DNA of 64,000 bases from NCBI GenBank assembly GCA_003550325.1, contig QKWP01000842.1, positions 7,940 through 71,939 on the forward strand, in the 5' to 3' direction. Shown piece by piece: positions 11,589 to 25,800 of this stretch (position 1 is its first letter; each line of letters opens with the position of its first letter). The notes beneath the pieces were generated by a model. It was not told where the DNA came from. It was given only the letters and a program-made list of their open reading frames with translations, and did not search any database. Origin of the DNA: Gigaspora rosea (lineage: Eukaryota > Glomeromycota > Glomeromycetes > Diversisporales > Gigasporaceae). The position numbers and the translations under genes are program-made.

Positions 11589-12479
11589 TAATTCATTTAT
11601 ATACATTTTGAATTTAAGAATAGAGGGTATGTAGATTATTTCTATTAATAAACGAGTGACCAAAAATATTTTTACTGCAAATTTAAAAATTTCTATATAT
11701 AAAAATTAATTTTTTACTATATAAACTGTATTTATGTACTAAGTAAAATTGTTTGTAATAAAAAATTACACATATCTTAAAAATTTTATTAATTTTGAAT
11801 GAAATTTGATAAAGTTTTTATAGAATCAACTTTTGCGGGGGCGGGTCTATTCTGCGGAGGCGATCACAAATTGGCCAATCAAATCACGTGTAAACAATAA
11901 GTAAAATAGAGTTGCTAAGATAAAAACAACCATATCTCATGTTCTACTGGGCCAATTTTAATGATTCGACCACCACCATTAGAATCAGAAAAACCTTCTC
12001 TACAATTTTATTTAAAAATTTAATATGATTACTTAATAAAAATTTTCTTTATTATTAAATATAAAATTTTTAGTAACTAGTTTATTAATAGAAATGATCT
12101 ACATACCATCTACCCTTAATATATGACACATTAACCTGTTACCTAGCACAATAATGTGCTTTCTAACGATGCTAAGCCCAACACATTGACACATTTTACT
12201 TATTTGCGTAGGTAAAAAAGCGATAACTAATATTTAAATCGATCTTAATCCAAATGACGGGAATGAAATTTTACATATTGTAAGCATTACTCTAACCCTA
12301 TAGTCTCTAATCTTAAGACCCTAACCCTAAATTTTTATCTCACACACTTAGTTTATTTACAAAATTGGAGTCCTTTTTAGTTCTTCTCTTGCACGTGTTC
12401 AGATTCTTTATCGGGCAGATTTGGAATAGTCAATTTTGCACTCTCCAATTGTTTATTTCCTCTCCAAGAGTTTGTATTA

Positions 12480-12640
12480 CCTGCGCTAAATAAGTGGATG
12501 CCACGTTGACGTGCTATCTAGAATTTTATTTTATAATTCTTACCCTTAACACGTATCATACTAACATGTTAATGGGTGATTATATGTCAATCATCAAGTT
12601 TACACGGATTTTGACCACCATATCACTACTAATAACTAAA
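12480..12640. repeat. Dispersed repeat, related to 62640-62780
   Basis: The phrases 'acgttgacgtgctat', 'acccttaacac', 'aacatgttaatg' and 'gattatatgtcaatc' followed by a diverged 'gtttaca' and 'ttctgac' occur in the same order at both places. No coding potential. Termini were not resolved. Confidence 0.55.
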
Positions 12641-12700
12641 ATGGCCTTCAAATGACCTATAATGACCAGTCATTTCAGGGTCATTTGAGGCCATTTAAAA
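12637..12700. repeat. Short palindrome
   Basis: The stretch 'aaatggccttcaaatgacc' is followed closely by its complement 'ggtcatttgaggccattt', and a partial third arm follows near 12705-12725. It is probably a small foldback element. Confidence 0.6.
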
Positions 12701-13175
12701 AATTTTTCAAATGACCAGGTCATTTACTATCACTGGAGCCAAGCCGTTTGCATCACTAGCAGTAGTTTATTTATATTAATTGTAAATCATAGTTCACATA
12801 TCTGTTGCTAATGCTTGGAAATTATTCATTCTCATTATATACTTGGTCTAAAGTATTAATGAATGTATTACAGAATTAATGGCATGTATAATTGCATCTA
12901 TTACAACCTATTTCTTTATTTATAAAATTGATTTCACTTATATTCATGAAATCAGATCATTGTAAAATTTAAGATTCTCAATTTAAAAATATAAGCCCTG
13001 CCAAAATCCACCTATACTCTTTTCATAATAATTCTAAACTAAACCCTAACTTAACTAAAAAAAATCATTATAATCTGTCACAATAATTAGATCGGCACTA
13101 TATTCACCAGTCTGTCGGCTTTCTGGGAAAAATTAAATAAAAATAAGTTCATATTTTAATTCATCCTGAAAAAAA

Positions 13176-14474
13176 CTAAACAGTATATCTAATATATTGA
13201 TTACTTAATGTATTTATACTTTTGCTAGTGTAATTTGATTCTGGATGTATTTGCGGTTTAATTCCCAATGTTTTAATCATTTGATCAGCAGTCAAATATT
13301 TGTCTTTTATACCAAGTTTATCATTTTTATTAGTATCAGAAAAATAATCAAGTTGATGAAAAAGATTCAAGGCAACATCCATAGCGGTGGGTCGTTTCTG
13401 AGGATCCGAATCTATACATTGTTTAGCTAATTTAATGTAACAGTCTGGAGTTCCAGGTGCGAATTCTGGACGAACTCCATTAGTAACAATCTGAATGATA
13501 AGATCATTATTGAATAGTATACCATCAAAAGGTCTCTGTCCAGTTGATATTTCTGCCATAATAATGCCCAGTCCATAAATATCAGCAATTGGTGAATAGC
13601 CTTTACCTAATAAAACTTCAGGTGCAATATAAGGAATGACTCCAAAAATTTCTTTATTTGTTGCATGACTTTCAATTTTCTTAAACAATCCAAGATCTGA
13701 AATATAAGATTTTGATCGATCTAGTAAAATATTGCTCTATGGAAATCACAATGCGTATATCCTGCGTTGTACATTCTTGCTAAATTACTGGATATAAGAA
13801 TAAGTAGTAATAATTTATGTTTCCAAGTAAGCTCAGTAAAATATTTTTCTAAATAATTATGAAGATTTCCATTATCAGTAAATTGAAACACCATCAAGTA
13901 TTCCCCAGCTTTAAGGCCAAAGTGCTCATATTTTCTATATTTTTAGTTAATCCATATATTTTTGGGTCACTGCCTTTTAATCTACACTCCAAATGATTTT
14001 TAAACTTTGTAAATGAATTTACATTAATATATATGTATATATTTTGATACATTAAACGCTTATATGAAACTTATGATAAAACTTACTTCTTTTAAAAAAT
14101 CAGAAGAGTTTTCCTGAGAATACTGAGAATTGGATAAAGTTTTGAGAGCGACTTTAGCTGATTTTTTACGGCGGTTTACATATTTTCTATTTTCAAAATT
14201 AACAATTCGTATGCCATCTAACCAGATTGCAGAAAATACAGAACCAAAACCTCCAGCACCAATTTTTTCAACATTTTTCAGCTTATTAAATAGAATCCAT
14301 TCAATCACTTCTGCATGCGTTATAGCTTTGCTTTGAAAATTTTTAATAAAATTATCAATCTCACTATCTTGACTTAAACATTCTTGAACAATTATTTCGG
14401 AATCACATGTCTGACACCAGGCATAAAAAGTGTTTGGTTCTCCGCAATTTTCACATATTCCATAGTAGGCATTT
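13176..14474 (-). CDS. 3' part of the giant gene: CxxC/CxxC module plus protein kinase domain (two frameshifts)
   Basis: Minus strand, two exons. Exon 14474-14087 starts in phase 2 (its first base completes a codon) after a CATAAAG acceptor. It encodes YYGICENCGEP...WCQTC, a paired-cysteine module, then the kinase N-lobe with glycine-rich loop GAGGFGSV and VALK (the lysine), and ends at donor GTAAGT. Exon 14004-13176 continues FKNHLECRLKGSDPK, a hinge region (YLMVFQFTDNGNL), catalytic loop HCDFH (HRD replaced by HCD), NILLD, the DLG variant of DFG, APEVLLGKGYS, a DIYGLGIIMAEISTGQRPF helix and KRPTA. Two single-base losses break the frame: near 13920 (inside an A run) and near 13735 (GG reduced to G between FHR and NILL). 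Either the kinase is dead or the assembly has homopolymer errors. The family is tyrosine-kinase-like Ser/Thr kinases. The long upstream array belongs to the same transcript if the splicing model is right. Confidence 0.75.
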
Positions 14475-14556
14475 CTTTATGAATTAATAATTTTTTTATC
14501 TTGTAAGATATTTAAATTTTCATAAAATAAATAAACCGTATTAAAAAAATACTTAC

Positions 14557-14559
14557 TGC
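14557..14559 (-). other. Last microexon of the array (GCA), joined to the kinase exon
   Basis: Minus strand: ATTTAG, then GCA, then GTAAGTATTT. The following intron ends at the CATAAAG acceptor of the kinase exon (14475-14476). In the phase set by that exon, CA of this triplet plus the first base A of the kinase exon makes CAA (Gln), followed by NAYYGIC. The unit's 5' splice site is canonical, and its intron is about 82 nt. Confidence 0.55.
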
Positions 14560-17500
14560 CTAAATTCAAAATGTAAGTGAAAGAACAGAAAATAATATTG
14601 AATAGCAGATAGTGAATTCTATTCACGATAAAAGGCATACACAGTTCTTTGAATAAATATATACTTACTTCCTGGTAATTTAAAACGTTTAAATGGACAA
14701 ACAGAAAAATAATATTTAATAGACAATTACATTAATAATAAAATGTATACATTGTTTTTTGAATAAACTATATATACTTATGAACTAGTAATTTAAAACG
14801 TAAGAGAAAGGGAGAAAAGTAATATTTAATATAGAATCCTATTAACGATAAAATGTGTATATTATTTTTTGAATAAACTATATACTTACAAACTGGTAAT
14901 TTTAACATAAGTGAAGGAACAGAAAAGCGATATTTAATAGAGAAATCTATTGACAATAAATTGAGCAAATTGTTTTTTTTTAAATAAACTATATGCCTAC
15001 TCCCTGGTAATTTAAACGTGAGTGAAAGAACAGAAAAATAATATTTAATAGGGAATTCTATTGACGATAAAATGTGTGCATTACTTTTGGACAAGCTGTA
15101 TACTTACTTTCTGGTAATTTAAAATGCAAGTAACATAAGTGAAAGTAAGATTTAATTAAGAATTCTGTTGACGATAAAATATGTAGATTTTTTTTAAATA
15201 AACTATAATACTAATGCACTGGTAATTTAAAACGTGAATGAAAGAACCGAAAAGTAATATTTAATAGAGAATTCTATTGCTGATAAAATGTTACATTGTT
15301 TTTTGAATGAACAATATACTTACAAACTGGTAATTTAAAAAACAAGTGAAAGAACAGAAAAGAAATATTTAATTAAGAATTTTATTGAAGATAAAAAATG
15401 TTTACATTGTTTTTTTGAATAAATTATATACTTACTTACTGGAAATTTACAGTATAAGTAAAAGAGCAGAAAGTAATATTTAATAGATAATTATATTGAT
15501 AATGAAAAATATACATTGTTTTTTGAATAAATTATATAATTACTCCCTGGTAATTTAGACAATAAGTGAAAGAACAGAAAAGTAATATTTATTAAAGATT
15601 CTATTGATGATGCGACGTGTTCACTGCTTTTTAAAATAAACTATAATCACTATCTAGTAATTTAAAACATAAGCCAAAGAAAAGAAAAGCAATATTTAAT
15701 AAAGGAATCTACATTGTTTTTTGAATAAACTATATACAGTACTTACTTTCTGGTAATTTAAAATGTAAACAGAAAATTAATACAGTATTTAATGGGGAAT
15801 TCTTTTGGCAATAAATGTGTACATTGTTTTTTGAATAAAACTATAATACTTACTCCCTGGTAATTTAAACCATGTAATGCAAGTAAAAGAACAGAAAAGT
15901 AATAATTAATAGAAATTCTACTGACGAAAAAATGTGTACATTGTTTTTTGAATAAATTATATATACTTACTGCCTGGTAATTTAAAACGTAAATGAAAGA
16001 ACAGAAAAGTAATATTTAATGGAGAATTCTATTGACGATAAAAACTGTATATTGATTTTTGAATAAAATAAGATTACCGTCTAGTAATGTAAAGTGTAAG
16101 TGAAGGAACAGAAAAGCAATATTTAATAAAGAATTCTATTGACAATAAAATGTCTACATTGTCTTATAAATAACTACAGTATATTCTTACAAACTGGTAA
16201 GTAAAAGAACAGAATGTAATGTTTAATAGAGGATTCTATTAACGATAAAATTGTGTACATTATTTTTGAATAAATTATAAGCTTACAAACTGGTAATTTA
16301 AAACATAAAACAGAAAATTATTATTTAATAGAAAATTCTATTAATGATAAAATGTATACATTGTTTTTTGAATAAATAATATATACTTACTCACTGGTAA
16401 TTTAAAATGTAAGTGAAAGAGCAGAAAAGTAATATTTAATAGAGAATTCTATTGCGATAAAATGTGCACACTGCTTTTGAATAAACTATAATTACCATCT
16501 AGTAATTAAAGCATAAGCGAAAGAACAGAAAAGTAATATTAAATAAAGAGTTCTATTGATGATAAAATCTGTACATTGTTTTTTGAATAAACTGTATACT
16601 TACTCCCTGGTAATTTAAAACGTAAGTGAAGTACAGAAAAGTAATGTTTAATAGAGAATTCTATTAAAAATAAAATGTGCAATTGTTTGTTGAATAAATT
16701 ATATACTTACTCCCTGATAATTTAAAACGTAAATGAAAGAACAGAAAAGTAATATTTAGTAGAGAATCTAAAATGTGACATTGTTTTTTTAATAAACTAT
16801 ATTTTTACCAACTGGTAATTTAAATGTGAGTGAAAGAACAGAAAAGTAATATTTAATAGAGAATTTTATTGACGATGAAATGTGTACTAAATAAACCATA
16901 TACTTACTCCCTGGTAATTTAAACGTAAGTGAAAGAGCAGAAAGTAAGATTTAATAGAGAATTCTATTGGCAGCAAAAGTATACATTGTTCTTAATAAAC
17001 TATATACTTACGCCCTGATAATTTAAAATGTGAGTGAAAGTACAGAAAAGCAATATTTAATAAGTATTTTATTCACGATAAAATAGAACATTGTTTTTTG
17101 AATAATCTATAATTACTGACTAGTAATTTAAAGCATAGGTGAAAGTACAGAAAATAATATTTAATAGAGAATTCTACTGAATATAAAATGTTCATGTTGA
17201 TTTTTTGAATAAACTACAGTATATACTTACAAACTGGTAATTTAAAACGTAAGTAAAAGAACAGAAAAGTAATGTTCAATAGAGAATTTCATTAAAAATA
17301 AAACGTGCACATAGCTTGTTTTTTGAATAATTTATATACTTACTCCCTGGTAATTTAAAATGCAAATGAAAGAACAAAAAAGTAATAATTAATAGTGAGT
17401 TATACTGATAATAAACTGTGTACATTGTTTTTTTTTTGAATAAACTATATACTTACAAACTGGTAATTTAAACCGTAAGTAAAAGAACAAAAATTAATAT

Positions 17501-17865
17501 TTGATAGAGAATTTCTAATGACGATAAAATTGTATATGTTTTTTGAATAAATTATATACTTACTTCCTGGCAATTTAAAATACAAGTGAAAGATCAAAAA
17601 GTAATATTTAATCATGAATTCTACTGACGATAAAATGTGCACATTGTTTTTTGAATAAATTATATACTTACAAACTGGTAATTTAAAATGCAAGTAAAAG
17701 CAATATTTAATAGAACTATTGATGATAAAATGTGTATATTATTTTTTTGAATAAATTATATACTTACTTTCTAACAATTTAAACCGTGAATGAAAATAAG
17801 ACAGAAAAGTAATAATTAATAGAGAATTTTCTGCTAATAAAATGTGTACATTGTTTTTTGAATTA

Positions 17866-18040
17866 GGGATGGCAATCTCGTCATCCAGCTATCAAATTGG
17901 ATGATTCGAATCGTTTCAGTTAGATGATTCGAATGGTACTAGAATTATCTAATTTAGACCACTGGATTACAAGTTAGCTGACCGACTATAAAACAGCTAA
18001 GCTGAAAATAGCTGACTAAACTCATAACTATTTAAATAAG
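17866..18040. mobile_element. Insertion in array intron (unclassified)
   Basis: About 175 bp unrelated to the array unit. It begins TAGGGATGGCAATC directly after 'tttttgaat', so its left end resembles the hAT-type MITE termini elsewhere in the window. I could not find the matching right end. Confidence 0.5.
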
Positions 18041-18117
18041 CTATATATACTGTACTTACGAACTGGTAATTTAAAAGAACAGAAAAGAATATTTAATTTT
18101 TAAATAAACTTTATGCT

Positions 18118-18262
18118 TACAGACAAAATCCTGACGAACAAAATCCCAAAGATCAGAATCTCGAAAAGCTAGCCTGAATTAGGTTAGCGTTAGCTTAATT
18201 CAGGTTAATTTTTTTCAGGATTTCGTTCTTCGAGATTATATTTTCGAGATTTTGAACCAAAC
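18118..18262. mobile_element. Foldback insertion in array intron
   Basis: About 145 bp containing an inverted repeat ('caaaatcctgacgaacaaaatc...tctcgaaaa' against 'cgagattttgaa' and 'caggatttcgttc'), with 'gcctgaattaggttagc' folding on 'gcttaattcaggtt' at the centre. It does not touch a microexon. Confidence 0.6.
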
Positions 18263-21200
18263 TCATGCTTACACACTGGTAATTTAATGTGAGTAAAAGA
18301 GCAAAAAAGCAATATTCAATTGAGAATTCTATTTACTATAAAATGTAAACAATGTTTTTTGAAAAAACCATATACTTACTCCCTGGTAATTTGAAACGTA
18401 AGCGAAGAACAGAAAACAATATTTAATAGAGTATTCCATTAATAATAAAATGTGTACATTGTTTTTTGTATAAACTATATGCTTACTCACTGGTAATTTA
18501 AAATATAAATGAAAGTACAGAATTAATATTTAATAGAGAATTCTATTGACAACAAAATGTGTACATCGATTTTTGAATAAACTATATACTTACTTCCTGG
18601 TAATTTATAACATGAATGAAAGAACAGAAAATAATATTTAATAGTGAATTCTATCGACGATAACGTGTACATTGTTTTTTGAATAAACTATATTCTTACT
18701 TTCTGGTAGTTTAAGACGCAAGTGAAAGAACAGAAAAGTAATATTTAATTAGAATTCTATTAATGATAAAATGTGTACATTGTTTTTTTTAATAAACTAT
18801 ATACTTACAAACTGATAATTTAAAACATAAGTGAAAAAATAAAAAAATAATATTTAATAGAAATTCTATTAATTATAAAATGTGTACATTGTTTTTTGAA
18901 TAAACTTTAATATACTTACGAACTGGTAATTTAAAACGTAAATAAAAGAACATAAAAATAATATTTAATAGAGAATTCCATTGACGATAAAATGTGTAAA
19001 TTGTTTTTTGAATAAACTATAATTACCGTCTAGTAATTTAAAATATAAGTGAAAAAAAACAAAAAATTGATATTTAATAGAGAATTCTATTGACGATAAA
19101 ATGTGTACATAGTTTTTTTGAATAAATTATATGCTTACTCCCTGGTAATTTAATATATGCTTACTCCCTGGTAATTTAAAACGCAATAAAAGAGCAGAAA
19201 AGCATTATTTATAGAGAATTCTATTGACGATAAAATTAGTGCATTACTTTGAACTAACTGTATACTTACAAACTGGTAATTTAAATTATATTCGAAAGAA
19301 AAGAAAAGTAATATTTAATAGAGAATTCTACTGAATACAAAATGTTAATGTTGTTTTTTAACAAACTATATATACTTACATCCTGGTAATTTAAAACGTA
19401 AATGAATGTACAGAAAGTAATATTTAGTAGAGAATTTTATTGGTGATAAAATGTGCACATTGTTTTTTAAATAAACTATATACTTACGAACTGGTAATTT
19501 AAAGATAAGTAAAAGGGCAGAATAACAATGTTTAATATAGAATTCTTTTGGTGATAAAATATGTTATTGTTTTTTGAAAAATTATATACTTACTCCCTAG
19601 TAATTTAAAAAGTAAGTGAAAGAGCAGAAAAGTAATATTTAATAGAGAATTCCATTGATGTTAAAATGTGAGATTGTTTTTCAATAAATTATATACTTAC
19701 GCCCTGGTAATTTAAAAAAAAGTAATAATTAATAGGGAATTTATTAATGATAAATGTGTACATTGTTTTTGAATAAACTATATACTTACACCCTGGTAAT
19801 TTAAAACGTAAACAGAAAATTAATAATTAATAGAGAATTCTATTGATGATAAAATGTACACGTTGTTTTTTGAATAAACTATATACTTGCTCACTGGTAA
19901 TTTAAAATGTGAGTAGAAGATCAGAAAAGCAATATTTAATAGAGAATTATATTGACGAAAAAACATATGCATTGTTTTTTGAATAAATTATATACTTACT
20001 TCCTAGTAATTTAAACCATAAGTGAAAGAAAAGTAATATTTAATAGAGAATCCTATTAACGATAAAATGTATACTTTGATTTTTGAATAAACTACATACT
20101 TACCAACTGGTGATTTAAAACGCAAATGAAAGAACAGAAAAGTACAATTTAATAGAGAATTTGATAGATGATAAAATGTGTACATTGCATTTTTGTATAA
20201 GCTATATACTTACTCCCTAGTAATTTAAACCGTAAATGAAAGAATAGAAAAAAAAGTAGCAATAGAAAATTCGACCAACAATAAAATGTGTACATTGTTT
20301 TTTTTGAATAAACCATATACTTACTCACTGGCAATTTAAAATGCAAGTGAAATAACAAAAAATAATATTTAATTACCGCTTTATTTTTGAATAAATTAAA
20401 TACTTACAAACTGGAATTTAAAACGTAAGTGAAAGAACAGAAAGGCAGTAATTAATTAAGAATTCTATTATCGTTAAAATTTATTAATTGATTTTTGAAT
20501 AAACTACAAATTTACCAACTGGTGATTTAAAATGTGAATGAAAGAACAGAAAAACAATATTTAATAGAAAAATTCTACTGATTACATTGTTTTTTGAATA
20601 AACTATATACTTACCAACTAGTAATTTAAAACGTAAACAGAAAATTAATATTTAATAGAGAATTCTATTGATGATAAAATGTGTGCATTGTTTGTTTAAT
20701 AAATTATATACTTACTTCCTGGTAATTTAAAATGTAAGTGGAAAACAGAAAAGCAATATTTAATTTTGAAAGTATATTTACGAAAAAACTATGCATTGTT
20801 TTTGAATAAATATATACTTCCTAGTAATTTAAATCATAAGTTAAATAACAAAGTGAAAGAACAGAAAAATAATGTTTAATTTGGAATTCTATTGACGATA
20901 AAGTTTACATTGTTTTTTGAATAAATTTATACTTACCAACTGGTGATTTAATATGTAAATAAAAGAACAGAAAAGTAATATTTAATAAAGAATTCGATTG
21001 ATTATAAAATGTGTACATTGTTATTGTATAAACTATATACTTACTCCCTAGTAATTTAAAATGCAAGTAAAAAAAAGTAATAATTATTAGAGAATTCTGC
21101 TGACGATAAAATGTGCACATATTTTTTTGAATAAATAACTATATATACTTACTCCCTGGTAATTCAAACGTAAGTGAAAGAACAAAGTAATATTTAATAG

Positions 21201-22094
21201 AGAATTCTAGTTTTTTTGAATAATTATATACTTACAAACTGGTAATTTGGGTGAAAGAACAGAAAAGTAGTATTTAATAGAGAATCTATTGATGATAAAT
21301 GTTATATCAGTTTTTGAATAAACTATGTACTTACTCCCTGGTAATTTAAAAGGTAGGTGAAGAACAGAAGTAATATTTAATAGAGAATTCTAGTTTTTTA
21401 AATAAATTATATACTTACAAACTGGTAATTTAGGTGAAAGAACAGAAAACTAGTATTTAATAGAGAGTCTATTGACGATAAAATGTTTATATCATTTTTT
21501 GAATAAACTATATACTTACTCCCTGGTAATTTAAAAGGTAAGTAAAGAACAGAAAATTAAAATTTAATAGAAAATTCTTTTTGGCAATAAAATGTGTATA
21601 ATGTTTTTGAATAATCTGCATACTTACAAACTAGTAATTTAAAACATAAGTGAAAGAATGGAAAAGAAATATTTAATTGAGAATCTATTTACGATAATAT
21701 GTATACACTATATTTTTGTATAAACTATAATTACCATCTAATAATTTATAATATAAGAAAACAAAAAATTAAAATTAATATTTAATAGAGAATTTTATTG
21801 ACGATAAAACGTGTAAATTGTTTTTTTGAATATATTATATACTTACTTCCTGGTAATTTAAAACATAAGTGAAAGAATAGAAAAATAATATTTAATAGAG
21901 AATTCTACTGACGATAAAATGTGTATATTTTTTTGAGTAAGCTATATTACTTATGCCCTGGTAATTTAAAACATGAATGAGCGAACAGGAAGTAATATTT
22001 AACAGAGAATTCTATTGACAATAAAATGTGTACATTTTTTTATACTTACACCCTGGTAATTTAATATATTTAATCAAGAAATCTATTGATGTTC

Positions 22095-22241
22095 AGGGCT
22101 TAAATTACTACCAGCCTGCCAGCGTCATTGTTTAAAATGTTCTTTTTGATACAGCAAACCAAATATTTGTTTGTATTTAATTTATAGATCAAAAATAATA
22201 CTTTTAAATGGCAGGCAAATTAATATGGTAGTTTAAGCTCT
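22095..22241. mobile_element. Foldback insertion in array intron
   Basis: Arms 'agggcttaaattactaccagcctgcca' and 'tggcaggcaaattaatatggtagtttaagctct', about 147 bp overall. MITE-like, non-coding. Confidence 0.65.
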
Positions 22242-22806
22242 GTTGACGACAAAATGTATACATTGATTTTTGAATAATTATATATTATATAATACTTACA
22301 AACTGGTATATAATTTAAAACATAAATGAAGAACAGAAAGGTAATATTTAATAGAGAAATCCATTGATGATAAAATGTGTACATTGTTTTTTGAATAAAT
22401 TATATACTTACCCCCTGGTAATTTAAAACATAAGTAAAAGAATGGAAAAGAAATATTTACTTAAAATGTGACATTTATTTTTATATTTGTATCCTGTTAA
22501 TTTAAAACGCAAGTGAAAGAACAAAAAAGTAATATTTAATAAAGAATTTTATTAATGATCAAATGTGTATATTGTTTTTTGAATAAACTATATACTTACA
22601 GACTGACAATTTAAAACGTTTGTGAAAGAACAAAAAAGTAATATTTAATAAAGAATTTTCTTGACGATGAGCATGTGCATTGTTTTTGAATAGGCCATAT
22701 ACTTACTTGCTGGTAATTTTAACATAAATGAAAGAACAAAAAAGTAATATTCAATAAGGAATTTTATTAGCGATAAAATTTTACATTATTTTATGAACAG
22801 GTCATA

Positions 22807-22893
22807 GCAAAGTCATATTACTAAGTTCAGTTAGTGAAGTCATGTGATCATGGTCATATGACTTCACTAATTGAACTTAGTAATATGACCTGC
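22807..22893. mobile_element. Near-perfect 87-bp palindrome inserted in array intron
   Basis: The arm 'catattactaagttcagtt...gaagtcatgtgatca' is followed with virtually no spacer by its complement, ending 'aacttagtaatatgacc'. It would form a long hairpin or cruciform. Confidence 0.75.
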
Positions 22894-25800
22894 TCATGTG
22901 TCAATACTAATATAACTGATATACTTACGCCCTGATAATTTAAACCACAAGTGGAAGAACAGAAAAATAATGTTTAATAGAGGTTCTATTAACGATAAAA
23001 TTGTATACATTGATTTTTGAATGAGCTATATACTTACAAACTGGTGATTTTAAATGCAAGCAGAAAATTAATATTTAATAAAGAATTCAATTAATGATTG
23101 ATTTTTGAATAAACAATATACTTACAAACTGGTAATTTGAAACGTAAAAGAAACAAAAAATGATAGTAATAATTAATAAAGAATTGTAGTACATTGTTTT
23201 TTAAATAAGCAATATACTTACAATCTAGTAATTTATAACATAAGTGAAAGCAATATTTATAGAGAATTCTATTAATGATAAAATGTGTACATTTGTTTTT
23301 TGAATAAATTTTATATACTTACATGCTGGTAATTTAAAACATGTAGTGAAAGAACAGAAAAGTAATAATTAATAGAGAAACCTATTAATGATAAAATGTG
23401 TACATTGTTATTTTTTTTTTGAATAAACTATACTTACCATCTAGTAATTTAAAATATAAGTGAAAACAGACAATTAATATTAAATAGAGAATCCTATTGA
23501 TGAAAAAATGTGAACATTGTTTTTTGAATAAATTATATACTTACTCACTGATAATTTAAAACAAGCATAAAAGTAGTATTTAATAGAGAATTCTATTGAT
23601 GATAAAATGTGTGCATTGTTTATTTGGACAAACTGTATACTTACTAACTGGTAATTTAAAACATGATTGTAAGAACAGAAAAGTAATGGTTATTAGAGAA
23701 TTCTATCAACGATAAAATGTGTACATTGTTTATTTAAATAAACTATATACTTACAAACTGAAATTAATTTTTAATTGAGAATTCAATTGACTATAAAATG
23801 TGTACATTAATTTTGAACAAACTATTTACTCACAAACTGGTAATTAAACGTAGGTGAAAGAACAGAAAATTAATATTTAATAGTAGTTCCATTAAAGATA
23901 AAATGTGCACATTGTTTTTTGAATAAGTAATATACACTTACACCCTGGTAATTTAAAATATAAGCAAAGAACAGAAAAGTAATATTTAATAGAGAATTCT
24001 ATTGACAATAAGGCGTATGAATAAACTATATACTTACGCCCTGGTAATTTGAAATAACAGTAAAGTAATATTTGGTAGAGAATTCTATTGACAGTAAAAT
24101 GTGTACACTGCTTTTTGATAAACTATAATTACCGTCTAGTAATTTAAAGTGTAAGTGAAAAAAAAAATGGAAAATTAATAATTAATTAAGAATTCAAAGT
24201 GTACATGAAGCTATATATGCTTACTTCCTGGTAATTTAAAACGTAAGTGAAAGAACAGAAAAGTAAGAATTCTATTGGCGATAAAAGTGTGTGTGTGCAT
24301 TATTTAAACAAATGTATTCGTACCTCCTAGTAATTTAAAAAAACAAGTGAAAGAACAGAAAAGAAATATTTAATTGATAATTTTATTGATAATGAAATGT
24401 ATACATTGCTTTTTGAATAAACTACTGTATATACTTACAAACTGGAATTTAAAACATAAACAGAAAGTAATATTTAATGAGAATACTATTTACAGTAAAA
24501 TTTGTGCATTATTTTTTGAATAAATTGTATACTTACTTCCTGGTATTTAAAACGTAAGTGAAAGTACAGAAAAATAATATTTAATTAAGAATTCTATAGG
24601 CGATAAAATATGTACATTACATTTGAACAAACTGTATACTTACAAACTGGTAATTTAAAAAACAAGTGAAAGAGCAGAAAAGTGATATTTATTAAAATGT
24701 GTACATTGGTTTTTTGAATAAATCATATACTTACTGCCTGGTAATTTAAAACGTAAGTGAAAGAACAAAATTAATATTTAATAGAGAATTCTATTGATGA
24801 TAAAATGTGTACATTGTTTTTTGAATAAATTATATACTTACTGCCTGGTAATTTAAAACGTAAGTGAAAGAGCAGAAAAGTAATATTTAATAAAGGATTC
24901 TTTTATCGTTAAATGTGTACATTGTTTTTTGCATAAATTATATACTTACAACCTGGTAATTTAAAATGTAAGAGAAAGATCAGAAAGGTAATATTTAATA
25001 GAGAATTCTATTATCGAGAAAATGTGTGCATTGTTTTTTTGAATAAACTATATACTTACAATCTGACAATTTAAAATGTATGTGAATATGTGAAATAACA
25101 GAAAAGTCATATTTAATAAATAATTTTATTAATAATGAGGCATGTAAATTATTTTTTGAATAAACTAAAAATACTTGCCCCCTGGTAATTTAAAAAATAA
25201 GTGAAAGAGCAGAAAAATGATATTTAATAGAGAATTCTGTTGACGTTAAAATGTGTGCATTAACTTTTGAACAAACTGTATACTTACAAACTGGTAATTT
25301 AAATCATAATCAAAAGAAAAGAAAAAGTAATATTTAATAGAGAATTCTATTATCGATAAAATGTGTGCAATGTTTTTTGAATAAATTATATACTTACTCC
25401 CTGGTAATGTAAATGAAACAAAAATAATATTTAATAAAGAATTTCATTAACGATTAAATGGCTACATTATTTTTTGAACAATCTATATATTTACTTCCTG
25501 ATAATTTAAAATGTAAGTGAAAGAACAAAAATGTAATATTTAATAAAGAATTTTATTAAAGATCAAATGTGTACATTGTAAATTATATACTTACTGCCTG
25601 GTATTTAAAACGTAGGTGAAAGAAAAAGTAAGCAATAATTAATAGAAAATTCTACTGACAATTAAATGTGTATATTTTTTTTAAAAAAATAAACCATATA
25701 CTTACAATCTGGTAATTTAAAACGTATGTGAAAGAACAAAAATTAAAATTTAATAGAGAATTCTATTGACGATAAAATGTGTGCATTGTTTTTTTGAATA